NCBI GenBank assembly: GCA_963676875.1
Contig: OY781436.1
Location: forward strand, 744,001-808,000
DNA from: UBA6244 sp963676875
GTDB lineage: Bacteria > Bacteroidota > Bacteroidia > Bacteroidales > F082
Length of the DNA: 64,000 nt
Direction of reading: 5' to 3'
In this document: in pieces, positions 34,732 to 44,014 of the stretch
How the letters are laid out: every line of letters begins with the position of its first letter
Position numbering within the stretch: the first letter of the stretch is position 1
Notes under the pieces: generated by a model
Database searches by the model: none
What the model saw: the letters and a program-made list of their open reading frames with translations, nothing else
What the model was told of the DNA's origin: nothing
Position numbers and translations under genes: made by a program

Positions 34732-36954
34732 ATGGCTGCTATAAACACAGATACGGATAAACAGGAAATTCTTCGCTATTACAGGCGTTTGATCGAAGAA
34801 TGGTATACACGTAAGGATACCCTCGACCGTTGGATGGTCAGAAAGGCCTTTCGTTTGGCGGCAGATGCGCATAAAGATATGCGCCGACGATCAGGCGAAC
34901 CCTTTATCCTTCACCCCATTAGCGTGGCCACCATTGCTGCACGTGAGATTGGCCTCGGGCGCACTTCCATCATTGCAGCTCTGTTGCACGATACGGTGGA
35001 AGATACGGACATCACGTTGGAATATATTTCGGGGATGTTTGGCGAAGAAGTGGCCAAAATCATCGATGGATTGACCAAAATCGATGAAATTTCCGACTCA
35101 GACACCACCGCTCAGGCCGAAACCCTCAAAAAAATATTGCTTACCCTCACCGACGATGTAAGGGTAATTTTACTCAAACTGGCTGACAGACTGCACAACA
35201 TGCGCACCCTGGATGCCATGCCACGCGAAAAGCAACTCAAAATCGCTTCCGAAACCCTGTTTATCTACGCCCCTTTGGCTTTCAGACTGGGCTTGTACAC
35301 CATAAAAAGCGAGTTGGAAGAACTGGCCTTTACTTACACACAACCCGCCATTTATCAGGATATCACAAATCGGATTTTGGAGAAACAACCCGAAACTGAG
35401 GCTTATTTTAACGAGTTTAAAATACCGATAGAGAAAGAGCTTGAAAAATTGGGATATGAATACGAAATCAAGTTCCACCAAAAAACTGCCTACTCCATTT
35501 GGCAAAAAATGAAAACGCAGGAGGTTTCTTTCGATGATATATACAACACCTATTCAATAGACATCATTTTTGGTGGCGACATTGTGGACGAAAAGCTGAG
35601 GTGTTGGGTGGCCTATTCCATCATCACTGCCATATACCGACCAAACAACAAACGGTTACGTGATTGGATAAGCACTCCCAAAGCCAACGGATACGAAGCC
35701 ATTCATTGCACGGTGATGGGGCAATCGGGCCATTGGGTCGACATTCATCTGCGTAGCGTGCGCATGGATGACATTGCCAACAAAGGCTATGCTGCTTACT
35801 GGAAATACAAGGAAACCAGCATTATCGATGCCAGTCTGGAAAATTGGCTAAAGAAAACCAAGCTGCTTTTGCTGGAAAACGACGACAGTACCCTAGATTT
35901 TATTAACGATTTCAAGAAAAACCTGTTTTCGGAAGAAATTTTCATATTCACTCCACAAGGTGAAATGATCAACATGCCTCTCAATGCAACTGTGCTCGAC
36001 TTCGCCTACGCCATCCACACTGATTTGGGAAACAAATGTATAGGAGCCAATATAAACCACAAACTATACCCCATCGACCACAAACTCAAGTCGGGTGATC
36101 AGGTAGAAATTGTTACTTCGAAAATCCAGAAACCAAGAGAAGAATGGTATAAAATTGTGGTGACAGCCAGAGCCAAGTCGAGGATAACAGCGGCAATTCG
36201 TAACGACAGAAAAAGCTACCGAAAAGAAGGAATGGAAAAGCTGGACGCTCACCTCAAGCAGCTTAACTTCGAAAACAATAAAAACACCCTGAGTCTAATT
36301 CTTGAACGAAATCGTGTAAAAGGTCTCGTTGATTTGTACTATTTTGTGGCCAAGGACATGATAGGCTTGAAAGAACTCAAGGAAATACTACAACCCAACG
36401 AAAGTCGCATCAGTTGGATAAGAAATTTTTGGACTCCTTTTTCCCGACCCAAATCAATTACCCTATCATCAACCAACAAGGAATCAGACCAGGTAACCAA
36501 ACCAATCAAATACAAAGCTGACTTTAACACAAGCGAATTTGTACCCTCCGAATGTTGCAATCCTATCCCGGGAGATAACGTCATGGGTCTGGCTTTTCCC
36601 AACGAACCCATCAGGGTGCACAAGGTAGATTGTCAAGTGGCTATCCAATTGATGTCGCAATATGGAAACAACATAGTGAAAGCCAAATGGAAACAGGAAG
36701 AAGGTATTAAATTCCTGGCAGGTTTGAAAATCAGGGCCGCAGACAATATTGGGTTCATACAAAAAATATCAACCATCATAGCCGACGAATTTCACATCAA
36801 TACACGAACATTCAACCTGACAAGTACAGAAGGTTTAGTTGAATTATACATCACCCTTTATATCGACAATAGTGAAACGTTAAACAAACTTATTCAGCGA
36901 CTTAGGAAGTTAAGCGAGGTAATTAAAATTATCAGACTTCAAAAAATAACCTGA
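34732..36954 (+). CDS. RelA/SpoT-family protein, probably hydrolase-only
   Basis: The 740-residue protein has all four Rel modules. The HD hydrolase domain (about 40-200) keeps H61, H86-D87, E90-D91, D152 and N156 (LADRLHNMRTL). The synthetase domain (about 240-360) has changes at key places: RxKS is HQKT (249-252), the catalytic aspartate position is N272 in IYNTYSIDII, the following Arg is D277, and VEVQIRT is VDIHLRS (D337 for Glu, H339 for Gln). TGS (about 405-465) and a C-terminal ACT-like domain follow. It should break down (p)ppGpp but probably cannot make it. The Rel-Fur-PurA order is conserved in relatives as I recall. Confidence 0.9.
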   Translation: MAAINTDTDKQEILRYYRRLIEEWYTRKDTLDRWMVRKAFRLAADAHKDMRRRSGEPFILHPISVATIAAREIGLGRTSIIAALLHDTVEDTDITLEYISGMFGEEVAKIIDGLTKIDEISDSDTTAQAETLKKILLTLTDDVRVILLKLADRLHNMRTLDAMPREKQLKIASETLFIYAPLAFRLGLYTIKSELEELAFTYTQPAIYQDITNRILEKQPETEAYFNEFKIPIEKELEKLGYEYEIKFHQKTAYSIWQKMKTQEVSFDDIYNTYSIDIIFGGDIVDEKLRCWVAYSIITAIYRPNNKRLRDWISTPKANGYEAIHCTVMGQSGHWVDIHLRSVRMDDIANKGYAAYWKYKETSIIDASLENWLKKTKLLLLENDDSTLDFINDFKKNLFSEEIFIFTPQGEMINMPLNATVLDFAYAIHTDLGNKCIGANINHKLYPIDHKLKSGDQVEIVTSKIQKPREEWYKIVVTARAKSRITAAIRNDRKSYRKEGMEKLDAHLKQLNFENNKNTLSLILERNRVKGLVDLYYFVAKDMIGLKELKEILQPNESRISWIRNFWTPFSRPKSITLSSTNKESDQVTKPIKYKADFNTSEFVPSECCNPIPGDNVMGLAFPNEPIRVHKVDCQVAIQLMSQYGNNIVKAKWKQEEGIKFLAGLKIRAADNIGFIQKISTIIADEFHINTRTFNLTSTEGLVELYITLYIDNSETLNKLIQRLRKLSEVIKIIRLQKIT

Positions 36955-37042
36955 AATAATAAAGTTTGAAAAAATTTTCTATTTGTAATTAAACCATATA
37001 AAAATAAAAAGTAGTATTTTTACCACCTAAACTGATTTGGTG

Positions 37043-37516
37043 ATGAAGTTTAATAACCGAAAAGACACATTTGAATCTGTAAAAAAGATTTTTACTGAAT
37101 ATCTGGAATCGAAAGGGCATCGCAAAACGCCTGAACGTTACACGATTTTGAAAGAGATTTATGCCACTGAAGGGCATTTCGACATCGAAACCCTGTACAT
37201 CCGGATGAAGAATAATAAATATAGGGTAAGCAGAGCCACCCTTTACAATACCATTGAACTGCTGCTCGACTGCAACCTGGTAACCAAACATCAATTTGGT
37301 AACAATTGCGCCCAGTTTGAACGGTCGTTTAAGTACAAGCAACACGATCATTTTGTGTGCATAGAAGATGGTAAGGTACTGGAGTTTTGCGATCCACGCA
37401 TTCAGGAAATACAAAAATCAGTGGAAGAAATTCTGGGTGTGGAAGTGGCCTATCACAGCCTCACCTTCTATGGCAAGTGCAAAACCACTGCCGAGGCTGC
37501 TACCGAAGACATTTAA
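37043..37516 (+). CDS. Fur-family regulator lacking CxxC zinc motifs
   Basis: The 157-residue protein has the Fur winged helix (GHRKTPERYTILKEIYATEG, YRVSRATLYNTIELLLDCNL) and a dimer domain starting HDHFVCIEDGKVLEFCDP. In most Fur proteins the two structural zinc motifs are CxxC; here each keeps only one Cys (FVCIED and YGKCKT). The metal sensed, if any, is not predictable. I use the ATG at 37043; the frame opens two codons earlier with TTG/GTG. A terminator follows 58 bp after the stop, just before purA. Confidence 0.86.
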   Translation: MKFNNRKDTFESVKKIFTEYLESKGHRKTPERYTILKEIYATEGHFDIETLYIRMKNNKYRVSRATLYNTIELLLDCNLVTKHQFGNNCAQFERSFKYKQHDHFVCIEDGKVLEFCDPRIQEIQKSVEEILGVEVAYHSLTFYGKCKTTAEAATEDI

Positions 37517-37553
37517 TTTATTATCGGGCGCACGCTGCTCGTTGCAAAATTAG

Positions 37554-37561
37554 TATCTTTG
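37554..37561 (+). promoter_or_regulatory. candidate -7 box for purA
   Basis: TATCTTTG. A transcript from here would begin close to the hairpin at 37575-37598. Confidence 0.45.
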
Positions 37562-37574
37562 CTCACCGGACATA

Positions 37575-37598
37575 AACCCTGTTTCAGCAGGGTTTTTT
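37575..37598 (+). terminator. hairpin with T run between the Fur-like gene and purA
   Basis: AACCCTG-TTTCAG-CAGGGTT followed by T. It may end the Rel-Fur transcript. Since it lies between the purA promoter box and the purA start, it may also act as a leader hairpin. Confidence 0.65.
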
Positions 37599-37609
37599 AA
37601 TGTGAATAT

Positions 37610-38899
37610 ATGAAAGTAGATGTTCTTTTAGGTCTTCAATGGGGCGACGAAGGCAAAGGTAAAGTGGTGGATGTGCTTACCCCACAGTATGATATAATCG
37701 CCCGTTTTCAGGGAGGCCCCAATGCCGGGCATACCATTGAGTTTGACGGCAAAAAATTTGTACTCCACACCATCCCCTCCGGAATCTTTAATACCGAAAC
37801 CATCAACCTGATTGGCAATGGGGTGATTATCGACCCTTACGTATTGCAAAAAGAGATGAATTCACTGACATCATCGGATGTGGACATCACCAAAAATCTC
37901 CTTATCTCAAGAAAAGCACACCTCATTCTGCCTACCCACCGTTTGCTGGATACCGTGTACGAAGCCTCCAAGGGATCACAAAAAATAGGCTCCACCCTAA
38001 AAGGTATCGGACCCGCCTACACCGACAAAACAAGTCGGTTGGGTTTGCGCGTTGGCGATCTGGAAGGCAGCGATTTCATGGAAAAATACAACCAGCTCAA
38101 AAGGACACATATAGGCATTATTGAACGTTACAACCCTGATTTTGAACAACTCAACATCGAAGGAATGTTGTTTGCCGAATATGAACAAAAGTGGTTGGCC
38201 GCATTGGACAACCTGAGAAACCTGAAAAAGGTGAACAGTGAATATTTCATCAACCAACAATTGAAAGAAGGCAAAAAAGTACTGGCCGAAGGAGCCCAAG
38301 GCACCATGCTGGATGTGGATTTTGGCTCCTACCCTTTCGTTACTTCCTCCAACACCATCACGGCAGGTGTATGCAACGGACTGGGCATCGCTCCTTCCAC
38401 TATCGGAAAAGTGATTGGTATTGTTAAAGCGTACTGTACCCGGGTGGGTAGTGGGCCATTTCCGACAGAACTCTTTGATAAAGATGGTGACGACTTGCGC
38501 AAAACAGGAAACGAATTCGGTTCTACCACGGGCAGAGCCCGTCGTTGCGGATGGCTCGACCTGTCCGCACTTAATTATGCCATCATGCTCAATGGAGTTA
38601 CCGAACTTATGATGATGAAGGCCGATGTGCTTAACAACTTTGAAACCATTAAGGTAGCTACCCATTATAAGATTGACGGCCAAATTACAGATGAAGTTCC
38701 CTTCGATCAAGTTGGAGCCAATTGCGAACCTATTTATCAGGAATTGAAAGGATGGAATTCGAAACTTGATGAAGTAGTCAATTACGATGGGCTACCTGAA
38801 AACCTACGTTCTTATGTGGAATTTGTGGAACAAAACACCCATGTTCCTGTAAAAATGGTTTCTGTCGGTCCTGATCGCACCCAGACCTTTATGCGATAG
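37610..38899 (+). CDS. purA: adenylosuccinate synthetase
   Basis: This enzyme joins IMP and aspartate, using GTP, in AMP synthesis. The 429-residue protein has LGLQWGDEGKGKVVDVL at the start (catalytic Asp and P-loop-like site), FQGGPNAGHTIEFDGK with the catalytic His, GSTLKGIGPAYTDKTSRLGLR, EGAQGTMLDVDFGSYPFVTSS and GFGSTTGRARRCGWLD-like NEFGSTTGRARRCGWLD. It is complete. Its 3' end overlaps the convergent ACP phosphodiesterase gene by 11 bp. Confidence 0.97.
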   Translation: MKVDVLLGLQWGDEGKGKVVDVLTPQYDIIARFQGGPNAGHTIEFDGKKFVLHTIPSGIFNTETINLIGNGVIIDPYVLQKEMNSLTSSDVDITKNLLISRKAHLILPTHRLLDTVYEASKGSQKIGSTLKGIGPAYTDKTSRLGLRVGDLEGSDFMEKYNQLKRTHIGIIERYNPDFEQLNIEGMLFAEYEQKWLAALDNLRNLKKVNSEYFINQQLKEGKKVLAEGAQGTMLDVDFGSYPFVTSSNTITAGVCNGLGIAPSTIGKVIGIVKAYCTRVGSGPFPTELFDKDGDDLRKTGNEFGSTTGRARRCGWLDLSALNYAIMLNGVTELMMMKADVLNNFETIKVATHYKIDGQITDEVPFDQVGANCEPIYQELKGWNSKLDEVVNYDGLPENLRSYVEFVEQNTHVPVKMVSVGPDRTQTFMR

Positions 38900-39491
38900 T
38901 TTCCGAAGAAATACCACACATCGTATCGCCTACAAACACCTGTAATTCAGGATAAAATAACTGAAAATCCCTTTGTAGGTTCTCGTAGTTTTCGAGTAAA
39001 ACCTCCACTGCATTTTCCATGGGTGAACGATTCCCTGTTCGCCGATTCATACCGTAAAAAACACGTTTCAAGGCATGAGGACTGGCATAGGACACCAACC
39101 AATTCTGGGCAACCATCCATGGAAGAATTCTTTTGTTGCGCGCCGGCAACTGCTCGTAACGCCTGGCCAAAATTTGATAAACCCAAAGTGAGTATTCCGT
39201 AATATCGCGATCGCTGTATGCATTCCAGTTTAAAGACAAAAAATGATCGTAGAAAATATCCACCACAACACCCGAGAATCGCCCCATTTCGGGTTTCACC
39301 AACTGAACGCTATTTTTCACCACCTCATGCTGATCCGTATATTGATCAATCATTCGATGCAACAGGATTCCCTGCTTGATTATCGGCGAAAAAAGCTCCA
39401 TCTGTTTTCCTTTGACCGAGTCGGCAACGAAATTCCCAAACAGGAGTTCCTCATTAGTTCCGGACAGGTGGGCATGAGCCAAAAAATTCAT
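38889..39491 (-). CDS. acpH: acyl carrier protein phosphodiesterase (AcpH-like)
   Basis: The 200-residue protein begins MNFLAHAHLSG and contains LLFGNFVADSVKG, QGILLHRMIDQYTDQH and GVVVDIFYDHFLSLNW, the metal-binding pattern of AcpH, an HD-like hydrolase. AcpH removes 4'-phosphopantetheine from acyl carrier protein, though activity has been shown for few members. I start at the ATG at 39491; a GTG at 39500 is possible. The gene converges on purA, with an 11-bp overlap of the stops. Confidence 0.88.
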   Translation of the reverse strand: MNFLAHAHLSGTNEELLFGNFVADSVKGKQMELFSPIIKQGILLHRMIDQYTDQHEVVKNSVQLVKPEMGRFSGVVVDIFYDHFLSLNWNAYSDRDITEYSLWVYQILARRYEQLPARNKRILPWMVAQNWLVSYASPHALKRVFYGMNRRTGNRSPMENAVEVLLENYENLQRDFQLFYPELQVFVGDTMCGISSETIA

Positions 39492-39576
39492 GTTTCTCAC
39501 TTTCGTTAAACAAGTGCAAAAGTGCTAATAAAAAAGGCGGCAAATCCTGTTACGTAGGTAAAAGTTTCCAGATGAA

Positions 39577-41430
39577 ATTGTTTGATCAGCCACCCCTCCT
39601 CCTGCTCCTCCCCCAAGGAGAGCAGTGGTAATTTATTCGTAATGAACTCATTACGTCATAAAACTCGCCAATCGATCGCCTTTCACCCTGGGGGAAAGGT
39701 AAGGAATAGGGGTTTGACGGTCGGTCGCCTTTCACCCTTGTGGTCATCCCGAAAGCCTTCGGGAGGGATAGGGGTTCTGTCGGCGATAATGATATTTTCT
39801 GTATTTGGACGTTATAAATATCGTTTGATCAGCTACCCCTCCTCCCTGCTCCTCCCCCAAGGAGAGGCGTGATAATTTATTCTTATTTAATTGATTAAGT
39901 CATATGATTCGACAATCGATCGCCTTTCACCCTGGGGGAAAGGTAAGGGATAGGGGTTTTACAATCGGTCGCCTTTCACCCTTGTGGTCATCCCGAAAGC
40001 CTTCGGGAGGGATAGGGGTTCTGTCGGCGATAATGATATTTTCTGTATTTGGACGTTATAAATATCGTTTGATCAGCTACCCCTCCTCCCTGCTCCTCCC
40101 CCAAGGAGAGGAGTGATAATTTATTCGTAATGAACTTATTACGTCATAAAACTCGACAATCGAACGCCTTTCCCCTTGGGGGAAAGGTAAGGGATAGGGG
40201 TTTGACGGTCGGTCGCCTTTCACCCTTGTGATCATCCCAAAAGCCTTCGGGAGGGATAGGGGTTCTGTCGGCGATAATGATATTTTCTGTATTTGGACGT
40301 TATAAATATCGTTTGATCAGCTACCCCTCCTCCCTGCTCCTCCCCCAAGGAGAGGAGTGATAATTTATTCGTAATGAACACATTATGTCGTACAACTCGC
40401 CAATCGATCGCCTTTCACCCTGGGGGAAAGGTAAGGGATAGGGGTTTGACAATCGGTCGCCTTTCACCCTTGTGGTCATCCCGAAAGCCTTCGGGAGGGA
40501 TAGGGGTTCTGTCGGCGATAATGATATTTTCTGTATTTGGACGTTATAAATATCGTTTGATCAGCTACCCCTCCTCCCTGCTCCTCCCCCAAGGAGAGGA
40601 GTGGTAATTTATTCGTAATGAACATATTATGTCGTACAACTCGCCAATCGATCGCCTTTCACCCTGGGGGAAAGGTAAGGGATAGGGGTTTGACAATCGA
40701 TCGCCTTTCACCCTTGTGGTCATCCCGAAAGCCTTCGGGAGGGATAGGGGTTCTGTCGGCGATAATGATATTTTCTGTATTTGGACGTTACGAATATCGT
40801 TTGATCAGCCACCCCTCCTCCCTGCTCCTCCCCCAAGGAGAGGAGTGGTAATTTATTCGTAATGAACATATTATGTCGTACAACTCGCCAATCGATCGCC
40901 TTTCCCACTGGGGGAAAGGTAAGGGATAGGGGTTTGACAATCGGTCGCCTTTCACCCTTGTGGTCATCCCGAAAGCCTTCGGGAGGGATAGGGGTTCTGT
41001 CGGCGATAATGATATTTTCTGTATTTGGACGTTATAAATATCGTTTGATCAGCCACCCCTCCTCCCTGCTCCTCCCCCAAGGAGAGGAATGGTAATTTAT
41101 TCTTTTTTAATTTATTAAGTCATATGATTCGACAATCGATCGCCTTTCCCACTGGGGGAAAGGTAAGGGATAGGGGTTTGACAATCGGTCACCTTTCACC
41201 CTTGTGGTCATCCCGAAAGCCTTCGGGAGGGATAGGGGTTCTGTCGGCGATAATGATATTTTCTGTATTTGGACGTTATAAATATCGTTTGATCAGCTAC
41301 CCCTCCTCCCTGCTCCTCCCCCAAGGAGAGGAGTGGTAATTTATTCTTTTTTAATTTATTAAGTCATATGATTCGACAATCGATCGCCTTTCACCCTGGG
41401 GAAAAGGTAAGGGATAGGGGTTTGACGGTC
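39577..41430. repeat. 244-bp tandem repeat array (about 7.6 copies)
   Basis: The marker CTGTCGGCGATAATGATA occurs at 39777, 40021, 40265, 40509, 40753, 40997 and 41241, exactly 244 bp apart. Each unit holds four hairpins: CTCCTCCCCCAAGGAGAGG, a TAATGA/TCATTA-type stem, CCTTTC...GAAAGG and CCCGAAAGCCTTCGGG. Sequence is almost constant except for a segment of about 30 bp around the second hairpin. Because 244 is not a multiple of three, the short plus-strand frames in each unit (about 77 codons) do not join. Confidence 0.95.
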
Positions 41431-41431
41431 T

Positions 41432-41485
41432 CGTCCTGACAAAGGTTGACAAAATATCAACATAAAAAGTCAACTAATCAGGATG
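41432..41485 (+). other. stem-loop at the array edge
   Basis: CGTCCTGA pairs with TCAGGATG (one G-U) and GTTGAC with GTCAAC around an 18-base AT-rich loop. It lies about 190 bp before iorA. It could be a leader RNA or simply the array boundary; no known riboswitch is recognised. Confidence 0.4.
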
Positions 41486-41628
41486 TTAAATTCCATAAAA
41501 ATTGGTTCATTTGAAAAAGATATAACTTCGACCCTTCACTTTTTCACAAACGTTTGAAATCTTGCATCTCCGTCAATTTAAAATGGTTATAGATTAAAAA
41601 CAGCGGCCAATTAATCTGCTATTTTTGA

Positions 41629-41636
41629 TAATTTTG
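41629..41636 (+). promoter_or_regulatory. candidate -7 box for iorAB
   Basis: TAATTTTG, 37 bp before the iorA start codon. No good -33 element is seen. Confidence 0.4.
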
Positions 41637-41673
41637 TCAGATAAATTAAACTCCATTCATTTAAGATATAGCG

Positions 41674-43293
41674 ATGCAAAAACTATTATTATTGGGAGAC
41701 GAGGCCATAGCCCAAGGAGCCATCGACGCCGGATTATCCGGAGTTTATGCCTATCCGGGAACCCCTTCTACCGAAATAACGGAATACATACAAGCTTCCA
41801 AAGAAGCCAAAGAACGCCACATCAGATCCAATTGGTCGGCCAACGAAAAAACAGCCATGGAAAGTGCCATCGGCATGTCGTATGCCGGAAAGAAAGCCTT
41901 GGTGTGCATGAAACATGTGGGACTTAACGTAGCAGCCGACGCATTTGTCAATGCCGCCATCACCGGAGCCAACGGAGGTTTGGTGGTGCTTTCGGCTGAC
42001 GATCCAAGCATGCACTCCTCGCAAAATGAACAAGATTCGCGTTTTTATGGAAAGTTTGCCATGATACCTGTGATGGAGCCTTCCAACCAACAGGAAGCCT
42101 ACGACATGACACGGTACGCTTTTTCCATCTCGGAGAAATTTGGCACCCCTGTTCTGGTACGAGTAACCACCCGTTTGGCGCACTCCCGTGCCGGTGTTGA
42201 ACGAAAGGAAGTCCTCGATCAAAATCAAATGTCGTTGCCCTCTAACTTAAAGCAATTTGTATTGTTGCCTTCCATCGCCCGGAAGCAATACAATATGCTA
42301 CTTGGCAAACAAGCTCAATTTGAGAATGATGCAGCCCAATCGGGTTACAACCAATTGATTGATGGATCGAACAAAAAAGTGGGTATTATTGCCTGTGGAC
42401 TGGCATACAACTACTTGATTGAAAATTTTGAAAACCAGGAGGTGGTTTATCCCGTGCTTAAGGTGGGACAATATCCCGTACCCAAAGACATGGTACAACA
42501 GCTTTACGATTCAGTGGACGAAATTCTGGTACTAGAAGACGGCTATCCACTTCTCGAAGAACTGCTGAGAGGTTATCTGAACGATGGCAAAAAAGTGATG
42601 GGACGTATGGATGGGACCATCCCTGCTGCCGGAGAGCTTAATCCCAACATTGTAGCCAAAGCCCTGGGCATGAAAATAGATGAAGGTTTTATACAACCTA
42701 ATGTCATTCAGGGCAGACCCCCATCGTTGTGCGAAGGATGCTCACATACTGATAGCTTTCTGGCACTCAATGAAGCCCTAACAAAATATTCGGCAGGACG
42801 TGTTTTTTCTGACATTGGCTGCTATACCCTGAGTGCGTTGAAACCCTTGGAATCTATCAATAGCTGCGTCGACATGGGTGCTTCTATCACCATGGCCATT
42901 GGTGCTGCAGATGCAGGACTTGTTCCGGCGGTAGCTGCAATAGGCGACTCCACCTTTACCCATTCGGGTATGACAGGCTTGTTGGATGCCGTCAACAATA
43001 ACTCACCCATCGTGGTGTTGATTCTCGACAACTCCACCACCGGAATGACCGGAGGACAAGACTCCTCTGCTTTGGGCAAAGTGGACGATATCGTTAAAGG
43101 TGTAGGCGTAAATGAAGAACATATTCGCGTCATCAAACCTCTGCGAAGGAATCACGAAGAGAATGTACAGGTAATGCTCGAAGAACTTGAATACCCGGGT
43201 GTATCGGTGATTATTGCCCGTCGTGAATGTATCCAAACGCTGGGAAAAAGAATGAAACTGAAAGCCCTTCAAAAGAAAGAGGCTACCAGCTAA
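41674..43293 (+). CDS. iorA: indolepyruvate ferredoxin oxidoreductase, alpha subunit (no ferredoxin domain)
   Basis: IorA uses thiamine diphosphate to oxidise aryl-pyruvates (from aromatic amino acids) to aryl-acetyl-CoA, or the reverse. The 539-residue protein has the pyrimidine-binding YAYPGTPSTEITEY and NEKTAMESAIGMSYAG, then CEGCSHTDSF and FSDIGCYTLSALKPL and the ThDP-binding AIGDSTFTHSGMTGLLDAVN. Usual IorA proteins end in a domain with two [4Fe-4S] clusters; this one stops at IIARRECIQTLGKRMK plus a short tail, so that domain is absent. Electrons must leave by another route. It is followed by iorB after 70 bp. Confidence 0.92.
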   Translation: MQKLLLLGDEAIAQGAIDAGLSGVYAYPGTPSTEITEYIQASKEAKERHIRSNWSANEKTAMESAIGMSYAGKKALVCMKHVGLNVAADAFVNAAITGANGGLVVLSADDPSMHSSQNEQDSRFYGKFAMIPVMEPSNQQEAYDMTRYAFSISEKFGTPVLVRVTTRLAHSRAGVERKEVLDQNQMSLPSNLKQFVLLPSIARKQYNMLLGKQAQFENDAAQSGYNQLIDGSNKKVGIIACGLAYNYLIENFENQEVVYPVLKVGQYPVPKDMVQQLYDSVDEILVLEDGYPLLEELLRGYLNDGKKVMGRMDGTIPAAGELNPNIVAKALGMKIDEGFIQPNVIQGRPPSLCEGCSHTDSFLALNEALTKYSAGRVFSDIGCYTLSALKPLESINSCVDMGASITMAIGAADAGLVPAVAAIGDSTFTHSGMTGLLDAVNNNSPIVVLILDNSTTGMTGGQDSSALGKVDDIVKGVGVNEEHIRVIKPLRRNHEENVQVMLEELEYPGVSVIIARRECIQTLGKRMKLKALQKKEATS

Positions 43294-43363
43294 GGACTCA
43301 ATTTTAAACATCATATTCATGAACCAGAGTCAATTTTTTTTGACACGTTAAATAGAAAGTAAC

Positions 43364-43948
43364 ATGAAAAAAGATATCATATTGGCAGGAGTGGGAGGAC
43401 AAGGTATATTAACCATTGCCACCGTCATTGGTACTGCTGCATTAATGGAAGATTTGCAACTAAAGCAAGCCGAAGTTCACGGAATGAGCCAGCGCGGAGG
43501 TGATGTACAGTCGCACTTGCGCCTCTCCTCCGATCCCATTGCTTCGGATTTAATTCCCGAAGGCAGAGCCGATCTAATTATTTCGGTTGAACCCATGGAA
43601 TCGTTGCGCTACGTGAACATGCTTCACCGCGAAAAGGGTTGGTTGATTACCTCCATGAATCCCTTTATCAACATTCCCGAATACCCCACGCTGGAAGAAA
43701 TTCTAGCTGAAATATGGACTCTGCCGCACAATGTAACCATTGATGCCGAAAAAGTAGCCAAAGAAATGGGATCCATCAAAGCTGCCAACATTGTGGTTTT
43801 AGGTGCCGCCTCTCCTTATCTGGAGATCAAATTTGAGAACCTGGAAAAGGCCATCGAACGCATTTTTGCCAAAAAAGGTGAAGACATTATCAACATGAAC
43901 TTAAATGCCTTGCGCGCCGGAAGACAATTCGCTGAAAAACGCGGTTAG
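43364..43948 (+). CDS. iorB: indolepyruvate ferredoxin oxidoreductase, beta subunit
   Basis: The 194-residue gamma-type domain of 2-oxoacid:ferredoxin oxidoreductases starts IILAGVGGQGILTIATVIGT and has QAEVHGMSQRGGDVQSHLR, which forms part of the CoA/ThDP cleft. It pairs with the product of iorA, 70 bp upstream, and is closed by a bidirectional terminator. Enzymes of this type work in amino-acid fermentation and in reductive synthesis of aromatic amino acids. Confidence 0.93.
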   Translation: MKKDIILAGVGGQGILTIATVIGTAALMEDLQLKQAEVHGMSQRGGDVQSHLRLSSDPIASDLIPEGRADLIISVEPMESLRYVNMLHREKGWLITSMNPFINIPEYPTLEEILAEIWTLPHNVTIDAEKVAKEMGSIKAANIVVLGAASPYLEIKFENLEKAIERIFAKKGEDIINMNLNALRAGRQFAEKRG

Positions 43949-43962
43949 TATCAATTCATTCA

Positions 43963-43999
43963 TAAAAAAACCACCCCTCAATCGATGGGTGGTTTTTTT
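43963..43999. terminator. bidirectional terminator between iorB and the DUF2723 gene
   Basis: AAAAAAACCACCC, a 10-base loop and GGGTGGTTTTTTT, symmetrical for both convergent genes. Confidence 0.9.
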
Positions 44000-44014
44000 A
44001 TTTTGGCCATTTTC

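Larger units (their letters stand above)
39492..41673. other. 2.2-kb intergenic region dominated by a tandem array
   Basis: It comprises about 85 bp of unique sequence, the 244-bp array (39577-41430), a stem-loop (41432-41485) and an AT-rich leader with a -7 box before iorA. No convincing gene lies here. Confidence 0.8.

Noticed and set aside
37575..37598. Purine riboswitch upstream of purA
   Set aside because: The leader is only about 50 nt with one short hairpin; none of the conserved purine riboswitch core is visible.
39582..41339. Series of plus-strand frames of about 77 codons in the 244-bp array
   Set aside because: Each is a by-product of the repeat; start regions fall in the variable segment and several copies lose the ATG. 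No ribosome-binding context or known family.
39577..41430. CRISPR array
   Set aside because: The unit is 244 bp with nearly identical sequence throughout, no short repeat/spacer alternation, and no cas genes.
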